Positions 1 to 4,714 of a DNA stretch of 7,771 bases are shown one piece after another. The notes below the pieces were generated by a model. That model had not been told where the DNA came from. It was given only the letters and a program-made list of their open reading frames with translations, and did no database searches. The position numbers and the translations under genes were made by a program. The stretch is taken from the NCBI GenBank assembly GCA_015660155.1, contig DQLO01000405.1, positions 1-7,771 of the forward strand, in the 5' to 3' direction. Each line of letters opens with the position of its first letter. Position 1 is the stretch's first letter. The DNA is from Verrucomicrobiota bacterium. GTDB lineage: Bacteria; Verrucomicrobiota; Verrucomicrobiia; Limisphaerales; UBA1100.

Positions 1-80
1 AATCAGTGGGGAGCGTGGTGGCATAAGTCATGCCTGCAATATGACACACCTTGGCCGATTGCGCGAGGGGCTGGGTGCTT
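1..80. other. Intergenic stretch downstream of ileS, no supported gene
   Basis: No confident gene lies here. On the minus strand an ATG whose first base is position 31 opens a frame that runs off the window edge, giving about ten residues beginning MTYATTLPTD. A second ATG in another frame starts at position 24. Neither has a convincing ribosome-binding site. A downstream co-directional gene could begin here; lspA often follows ileS in bacteria, but ten residues cannot identify it. On the plus strand a seven-T run at 79-85 follows GC-rich sequence, but I could not form a stable stem before it. Confidence 0.3.
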
Positions 81-144
81 TTTTTGTGACGCGGATTTTC
101 ACAGATTGATTATCCGTGTTAATCCGTTAAATCAGTGTCAAAAA
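81..144 (-). repeat. Imperfect palindromic, repeat-like intergenic element after ileS
   Basis: This lies four bases past the ileS stop. The core at 92-126 folds as two 15-base arms around a five-base loop. The outer six base pairs are CGGATT with AATCCG, followed by an A-A internal loop and a seven-pair inner stem. One inner pair is G-U in the minus-strand RNA but would be an A-C mismatch in a plus-strand RNA, so the fold suits the ileS transcript better. An outer TTTTTG/CAAAAA pairing (139-144 with 81-86) can extend it. The motif ATCCGTGTTAATCCG resembles short elements I recall from intergenic DNA of many bacteria, including Verrucomicrobiota and Planctomycetota; that is memory, not a search. 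There is no U-run at the right place for an intrinsic terminator of ileS. Confidence 0.5.
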
Positions 145-147
145 TGA

Positions 148-2940
148 TTATGCCACGGCTTTCACGCAGCGGCCGCAGATTTCCGGATGCGTTTCGTGTT
201 GGCCCACAGTTTCTTCCCAGCGCCAGCAGCGGGTGCACTTAGTGCCTTCGGCTTTGGTGACGGTGTAGCTTGGCTTCTCGGCGGATTTGTCTTCGACCAA
301 TTCTAGTTGGGAAATGTTGATGAGTTCGCGGAGGGTTTCGGCGTGGGCGCTTGCGGTGGCGAGGTCGGCGGCGGTGATGGTGACGCGGGCTTCGAGGGCT
401 TTGCCGATTTGTTTTTCTTGGCGGGCTTTTTCTAATTCGGCGAGGGCGGGTTCGCGGTGGGCGAAGAGGGTTTGCCACACGGATTTTTCTTTGGCGGTCA
501 TTTCAAAATTTTCATCGGGCCAATCGGCGAGGTGAACGGAGTCGGCTTTTTTGCCGGGGAGAAATCCCCATGCTTCCTCGGCGGTGAAGACGCAGATGGG
601 CGCGAGCATTCGGGTGAGTGCGGCGCACAGGCGGTGCAGGGTGGTCTGCGCGGCGCGGCGGCTCGGGGCGTTGGCGGACTCGGCGTAGAGGCGATCTTTT
701 ATGCAGTCGTGATAAATGGCGGAGAGTTCCACGGACACAAACTGGCTGATGCGCTGGTAAACGACGTGATACTCGAAGCGTTCGTAAGCGGCGGTGACGT
801 CGCGTTGCATCGTGCTGAATTGATCGAGCATCCAGCGGTCGAGGCCGGTGAGGGCGTCATCGGGCACGGCGTCGGTGGCGGGATCGAAATCGTAAAGATT
901 GCTGAGCTGATAGCGCAGGGCGTTGCGAAGATTGCGATAGGTCTCGGCAACTTTTTTGATTCGCTCGGTGCTGACGGTGATGTCGCTGCGGAAATCCTGC
1001 GAGGCGATCCACAGGCGCACGATGTCCGCGCCGTACTCGCCGATGTAGGCTTCGCTGGTTTGCGGTTTGGTGCTTTTGCCTTGATTGCTCTTGGCAATTT
1101 TCTCGCGATCGGCATCAACCATGAAGCCGTGGGTGAGGACGGTTTTGTACGGCGGCGCGCCGTTGCCGGCGAGGGAGAGGAGCAACGAGGATTGGAACCA
1201 GCCGCGATGTTGGTCGCTGCCTTCGAAGTAAATGTCGGCAGCGCCGTCGCACGCAAGTTCCGCGCGCTGCATTAGGACGGCGCGGGAGCTGGAGCCGGAA
1301 TCGATCCAGACGTCGAGGGTGTCGGTGGATTTTTTGGTGGGGGCGTCGCCGGTCCAGTCGTCGGGGCGGACGTCGGCCCAGAGTTCGGCGGTGTCGCGCT
1401 CGAACCAGATGTTGGAGCCGTGTTGCTCGATGAGGTCGGCGGTTTTGCGGACGATTCGGGCGTCGAGCAGCGGTTCGCCGTCGGCATTGTAAAATGCGGG
1501 GATGGGTACGCCCCACGTGCGTTGGCGGCTGATGCACCAATCGGGGCGCGACTCGACGGCGCCTTGGATGCGGGCTTTACCCCAGTCGGGGACCCAGCTC
1601 ACGTCGTCGATGGCGGCGAGCGCGGTTTGGCGGAAGCCGTTGTGGTCGATGTTGATGAACCACTGATCCATGCCGCGAAAGATGACGGGCGTTTTGCTGC
1701 GCCAACAGTGCGGGTAGCTGTGCGTATAATTTTCCTGATGCACGAGCGCGGACTTTTCGCGCAGCAATTCGAGCACCGCTTCGTTGGCTTCGCTCGTGCC
1801 TTTCTTTTCGAGAATGGCTTTGCCGAGCAACGCGGCGGGCATTTGGTCGGCGATGGGGAGGTCGTCAGTGTGGGCGAATTTTCCGTCGTCGTCGACGGGG
1901 CAGTAAATCGGCAGACCGTTGGCGCAGCCGAGATGGTAGTCATCCATTCCGTGCCCGGGGGCGACGTGGACGAAACCGGTGCCGGTGGTGTTCTCGACAA
2001 AGTTGTCTCCGGCGTAAAGCTTGGCGGTTCGGTCGATGAACGGATGGCGGTATTCCAGCGCGCCGATTTCTTCGCCGTTGAGCGAGTGCACTTCCTCAAT
2101 GTTTTCCCAGCCGCACGTTTTGGCGACGGTTGGCAGCAGCGTGGCCTCGACGATGTACAGCTCGCCGTTGACACGCACTTTTTTATAAGTGAAGCGCGAG
2201 TGATACGCCACCGCGAGGTTAGCGGGGAGCGTCCACGGCGTGGTGGTCCAGATGATTAAATGAGTGTTGTCTTCGCCCTCTTTGCTAATGACGGGAAATT
2301 TTACAAACACACTTTGGCTGACGTGGTCGGCGTATTCCACCTCGGCCTCGGCGAGGGCGGTGCGGCAGGGGATGCTCCAGTACACCGGTTTTTTGCCGCG
2401 ATAGACAAAGCCCTTTTCGACGAGGTCGGCGAAGAGGCGCAGTTCCTCGGCCTCGTATTTTTTGTCGAGCGTGAGGTACGGATTATCCCAATCGCCGAAG
2501 ACGCCGAGACGTTTGAACTGTTCGCGCTGGATGTCGATGTACTTGCGGGCGTAGGCCTCGCAGGCTTTGCGGATGTCGGCGGCGGTGGCGTCTTGGCGTT
2601 TTTCCTTGCGGAAATCCTGCATCACCTTGAATTCGATGGGCAATCCGTGGCAATCCCAACCGGGCACGTACGGCACATTTTTGCCGCGCATGGTTTGGAA
2701 TTTCAGGATGAAATCCTTGAGCGTTTTGTTGAGCGCGGTGCCGATGTGCACGTCGCCATTGGCGAAGGGCGGGCCGTCGTGGAGGATGAATGACTCGGTG
2801 GCCTTGGCGTGGCGGGCGCGGATACGGTCGTGAATACCCTCGGCGTACCATTGCTTGAGGCGCTCGGGCTCGCGCTGCACGAGACCGGCTTTCATCGGAA
2901 AACCCGTCTGCGGCAAATTGAGTGTGTCTTTGTAATTCAT
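148..2940 (-). CDS. ileS: Isoleucyl-tRNA synthetase (930 aa)
   Basis: Cytoplasmic class I aminoacyl-tRNA synthetase that charges tRNA-Ile with isoleucine using ATP and edits misactivated valine. The Rossmann catalytic core shows GPPFANGDVHIGT with the HIGH-type motif at residues 65-68, and WDCHGLPIE at 95-103. The CP1 editing domain carries TTTPWTLPAN (232-241) and GTGFVHVAPGHG (320-331). The core resumes with DWCISRQRTWGVPIP (467-481), WIDSGSSS (from 545), GSDQHRGWFQSSLL (574-587) and the KMSKS-type loop KIAKS (614-618). An anticodon-binding helical domain follows, then a C-terminal zinc site with cysteines at 902, 905, 922 and 925. The length matches the bacterial family (about 930-940 aa). 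I chose the ATG at 2940, because MNYKDTLNLPQTGFPMKAGL matches the usual IleS amino terminus. An in-frame TTG nine codons upstream would add an atypical leader. The ribosome site is weak. Oddities: the last His of HIGH is Thr, and KMSKS reads KIAKS followed by a longer KPQT loop. The gene starts 42 bases after the alkyltransferase stop, so co-transcription is likely. Confidence 0.97.
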   Translation of the reverse strand: MNYKDTLNLPQTGFPMKAGLVQREPERLKQWYAEGIHDRIRARHAKATESFILHDGPPFANGDVHIGTALNKTLKDFILKFQTMRGKNVPYVPGWDCHGLPIEFKVMQDFRKEKRQDATAADIRKACEAYARKYIDIQREQFKRLGVFGDWDNPYLTLDKKYEAEELRLFADLVEKGFVYRGKKPVYWSIPCRTALAEAEVEYADHVSQSVFVKFPVISKEGEDNTHLIIWTTTPWTLPANLAVAYHSRFTYKKVRVNGELYIVEATLLPTVAKTCGWENIEEVHSLNGEEIGALEYRHPFIDRTAKLYAGDNFVENTTGTGFVHVAPGHGMDDYHLGCANGLPIYCPVDDDGKFAHTDDLPIADQMPAALLGKAILEKKGTSEANEAVLELLREKSALVHQENYTHSYPHCWRSKTPVIFRGMDQWFINIDHNGFRQTALAAIDDVSWVPDWGKARIQGAVESRPDWCISRQRTWGVPIPAFYNADGEPLLDARIVRKTADLIEQHGSNIWFERDTAELWADVRPDDWTGDAPTKKSTDTLDVWIDSGSSSRAVLMQRAELACDGAADIYFEGSDQHRGWFQSSLLLSLAGNGAPPYKTVLTHGFMVDADREKIAKSNQGKSTKPQTSEAYIGEYGADIVRLWIASQDFRSDITVSTERIKKVAETYRNLRNALRYQLSNLYDFDPATDAVPDDALTGLDRWMLDQFSTMQRDVTAAYERFEYHVVYQRISQFVSVELSAIYHDCIKDRLYAESANAPSRRAAQTTLHRLCAALTRMLAPICVFTAEEAWGFLPGKKADSVHLADWPDENFEMTAKEKSVWQTLFAHREPALAELEKARQEKQIGKALEARVTITAADLATASAHAETLRELINISQLELVEDKSAEKPSYTVTKAEGTKCTRCWRWEETVGQHETHPEICGRCVKAVA

Positions 2941-2982
2941 GCCCGGCAAAGGGCGGGACGCTACCAATCGCGCGCGGGCGTG

Positions 2983-3465
2983 TCAATGAAGCGGCAGCTT
3001 GACGCGCTCGATTTCCAGCAGTTTCACCTTCCAATGCATCCCGCCGGAAAAGCCAGTGAGACTGCCGCTGGCACCGATGACGCGATGGCACGGGATGAGC
3101 ACGGGAATGGGATTGGCCCCGCAAGCGCCGCCGATGGCGCGGGCGGCCTTGGGGCGGCGGACAGCGCGGGCGAGTTCGCCATAACCGCGCGTGCGCCCGG
3201 CGGGGATTCGCAGCAGCGCGCGCCAAGTTTGTTGTTGGAACGCAGTGCCAGTGGAGAGATCCAGCGGCGGCAGTGTTTTTGGGGCATGGCCGGCGAGCAT
3301 AGTTTTGAGCGCGGCGGTGGCTTGGCGCAGCCAATTTTTTGGCGGCTCGATGGAGTCGTCGATGGGGTCGGCAGCGGTTTTGGGAAACTGCAAACGTGCG
3401 AGGCCGCGTTCGGTGAATTGTGCGCGAAATTTTCCGAGTGGGGTGTCGATGAGCGCAGCGTTCAT
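2983..3465 (-). CDS. ogt: Methylated-DNA--protein-cysteine methyltransferase (160 aa)
   Basis: Suicide DNA-repair protein that moves the alkyl group from O6-alkylguanine (and O4-alkylthymine) to its own cysteine. The active-site motif PCHRV puts the acceptor Cys at residue 126. The DNA-binding helix-turn-helix region spans about 77-119 (FQQQTWRALLRIPAGRTRGYGE, then KAARAIGGACGANPIP). By family comparison, Tyr95 is the base-flipping tyrosine, Arg109 the arginine finger and Asn118 the hinge asparagine. The GSLTGFSGG segment after the active site is also typical. A short, divergent N-terminal domain is present. At 160 aa it is a stand-alone Ogt/MGMT-type enzyme, without the Ada regulatory domain. 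The ATG at 3465 gives a standard N terminus, although no Shine-Dalgarno is visible. It lies 40 bases after the upstream small membrane-protein gene and 42 bases before ileS. Nothing indicates an alkylation-inducible promoter, so expression is probably from the shared transcript. The symbol ogt is by family, not proven orthology. Confidence 0.95.
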   Translation of the reverse strand: MNAALIDTPLGKFRAQFTERGLARLQFPKTAADPIDDSIEPPKNWLRQATAALKTMLAGHAPKTLPPLDLSTGTAFQQQTWRALLRIPAGRTRGYGELARAVRRPKAARAIGGACGANPIPVLIPCHRVIGASGSLTGFSGGMHWKVKLLEIERVKLPLH

Positions 3466-3505
3466 TTCGCAACGCTAACGACTGAGGATGGAGTCGCAAG
3501 GCAAT

Positions 3506-3994
3506 TTACAACTGCGGGATGAGCAGGCTGAGGACGGTCCAGAGCATTGCGAGCAGGACGAGGGCGAGGAGGATGAAGCGGTTGCGGGCGACGCGGCGTT
3601 CGCTGCGCAGGGCGCGGTAGCCGTAGTTGCGGCCGGCGGCGAGGTAGGTGACGAGTTTGTCGTTGCCGGTGGGGGCGGGAGTGAGCCGGTGCCGCACGCG
3701 AAGCCACCAGCCGGCGAGGTCGAACTTCTGCACGCCTTGGTCGTTGTAGAGGCCGAGGCAGTTGGGGTCGGTGACGGGTGGCAGCGAGCGGGCGAGTTCC
3801 TCATCGGCGCGCAGGATGGGATCGGGCGGGAGGTAGCGCGTTTTCTCCAGCACGGTTTGGATTTGGCGAGGGTCGGCGAGGGTGGCGACGTTGCTGAGTT
3901 GGGCGATCTGTGATTCGAGCGCGGCAATTTCGCCGTGCAGTTCGCGCGACCGCGAGGTCATCGGGTCGATCTTGCGTTTGAACCACCCGATCAT
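3506..3994 (-). CDS. Unknown 162-aa protein with one C-terminal membrane segment
   Basis: I do not recognise this family. The N terminus is basic (MIGWFKRKIDPM), followed by a short helical heptad-like stretch at about 16-35. A proline-rich middle contains YLPPDPILRADEELARSLPPVTDPN (54-78). A segment rich in aromatic and basic residues spans about 82-140 (LYNDQGVQKFDLAGWWLRVRHRL and YGYRALRSERRVARNRF). It ends in a hydrophobic segment at about 140-160 with only two residues beyond it. That is a tail-anchored layout with most of the protein in the cytoplasm. There is no signal peptide. The start at 3994 is preferred over upstream in-frame codons because it lies two bases after the preceding stop and has a GGGGG ribosome site five bases upstream. 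The spacing implies translational coupling with the coiled-coil gene and a possible shared membrane complex; that is inference. There is no known catalytic motif. Confidence 0.8.
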   Translation of the reverse strand: MIGWFKRKIDPMTSRSRELHGEIAALESQIAQLSNVATLADPRQIQTVLEKTRYLPPDPILRADEELARSLPPVTDPNCLGLYNDQGVQKFDLAGWWLRVRHRLTPAPTGNDKLVTYLAAGRNYGYRALRSERRVARNRFILLALVLLAMLWTVLSLLIPQL

Positions 3995-3996
3995 GT

Positions 3997-4638
3997 TTAC
4001 CCCCGCAACAGCAGCACGGCGGTGATCGCCGCGCCCATGAGCAGCACCGGCCAAGTGAGGGCGAGGCCCCACAGGCAGAGTTGGCCAAAACTGTTTGGCA
4101 TCGGCAGGCCCGCTTGGCCCGATTGTGCGGGCGTGGCAAAGCCTTGGCCTTCGTCTTCGCGCACGCCGGTGAGCAGCGTCCATTTCAGGCGCGCGGAGTT
4201 CAGCTCCATGCGGGCGTTTTCGAGGGTGGTGAGATTGCGCGTGAGGAGCACCTTCCAATCCTCGTCGTGGGTGTCCACTTCCAGCAGCGCGTCCACTTTC
4301 CCCAGCGCGTCGCGCAGGTCATTCATGGTGCGCGCCATTTGCTCGGCATCGCGCTGGGCGTTCAGCTGCGCTTCCTCCAGCAAACCGAGGCTGCGCGTGA
4401 GTTCATGGAGCATCTCCTCGCGGCCGGTTTGGAATTCCGTAAATCGGCGGCGCGATTCCTCCACAGTGGCCTTTTCCCGCTCCAACTTCTCGCGCGCGCG
4501 ATTGAGATCCGCCAGCTTGGATTGCAGACTCGAAGCCTGTGTATCCAATTCCTCGCGATCCTCTTGCACCAAAGTTGCGCCTTTGGCAGTAGCGGGAAAA
4601 TCCTCCTCTAATAAATCCGGCCCATCGAAAACAGCCAT
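3997..4638 (-). CDS. Unknown 213-aa coiled-coil protein with one C-terminal membrane segment
   Basis: No family is recognised. Residues 1-24 are acidic and probably unstructured. Residues 25-155 are rich in Glu, Arg, Leu, Gln and Ala with no proline, and read as a long coiled coil. A linker (158-184) rich in Gly, Pro and Gln follows. Residues about 187-212 form one hydrophobic membrane segment, and the protein ends two residues later. With no signal peptide, it should be anchored by its tail with the coiled coil in the cytoplasm. The next gene's start is two bases past this stop, and that gene's product has the same tail-anchored plan. The pair probably acts together. The ATG at 4638 has no Shine-Dalgarno. 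A poor promoter-like pair (TTTACA, 17 bases, TAGCTT) ends six bases before the ATG, which would mean a leaderless message; this is weak. The gap to the upstream permease is 76 bases. I cannot assign a role. Confidence 0.8.
   Translation of the reverse strand: MAVFDGPDLLEEDFPATAKGATLVQEDREELDTQASSLQSKLADLNRAREKLEREKATVEESRRRFTEFQTGREEMLHELTRSLGLLEEAQLNAQRDAEQMARTMNDLRDALGKVDALLEVDTHDEDWKVLLTRNLTTLENARMELNSARLKWTLLTGVREDEGQGFATPAQSGQAGLPMPNSFGQLCLWGLALTWPVLLMGAAITAVLLLRG
4000..4004 (-). promoter_or_regulatory. Ribosome-binding site of the 162-aa gene, inside the end of the upstream gene
   Basis: A GGGGG run on the minus strand lies five bases before the ATG at 3994, with the upstream stop codon TAA between them. 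It is among the few Shine-Dalgarno-like sites in the window, and it supports 3994 as the start and coupled translation of the two small membrane-protein genes. Confidence 0.5.
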
Positions 4639-4688
4639 GCGAAAAAGCTACGGAAAAAAGTCGGCGGTGTAAAGCTTTGGTTGCAAAC

Positions 4689-4714
4689 GGGGGTTTGGCC
4701 TTGGGCATTCCCCC
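4689..4714 (-). terminator. Candidate hairpin directly after the permease stop codon
   Basis: The minus-strand transcript reads GGGGG immediately after the TGA stop, then GCC, a three-base loop CAA, GGC, and finally CCCCC. The outer five G-C pairs and inner three pairs are separated by an internal loop of three and four bases. No U-run follows (the next bases are GTTTGC), so this is not a canonical intrinsic terminator. It could attenuate read-through, mark an mRNA 3' end, or be chance in GC-rich DNA. The rest of the 76-base gap holds an AAAGCTTT palindrome and a T-rich stretch, and no convincing promoter. Confidence 0.3.

Noticed and set aside
61..86. Plus-strand intrinsic terminator ending in the T-run at 79-85
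   Set aside because: The GC-rich stretch before the T-run does not form a stable stem beyond about four pairs, and no plus-strand gene is seen for it to terminate.
457..2793. Three consecutive plus-strand open frames (272, 279 and 177 codons) opposite ileS
   Set aside because: They overlap conserved ileS codons along their length. Their Gly/Val/Ala/Asp-rich translations are the antisense of the enzyme and match no family I know.
2970..2980. CG-rich alternating tract between ogt and ileS
   Set aside because: It is a short CG run consistent with the base composition; there are no longer repeat units or a hairpin of note.
2483..3499. Minus-strand 338-codon frame overlapping ogt and the start of ileS
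   Set aside because: It is an out-of-frame reading of the alkyltransferase and IleS genes, with Arg/Pro/His-rich composition. The motifs PCHRV and HIGT lie in the other frames.
3995..4258. Longer 250-aa form of the 162-aa protein starting at 4258
   Set aside because: The additional 88 residues overlap the coiled-coil gene, are Arg/His/Pro-rich in shadow fashion, and would ignore the well-placed ribosome site before 3994.
4645..4673. Promoter for the coiled-coil gene (TTTACA, 17 bases, TAGCTT, minus strand)
   Set aside because: The -10 box matches only three of six consensus bases, and the start site would fall on or next to the ATG. It is not supportable as a feature.
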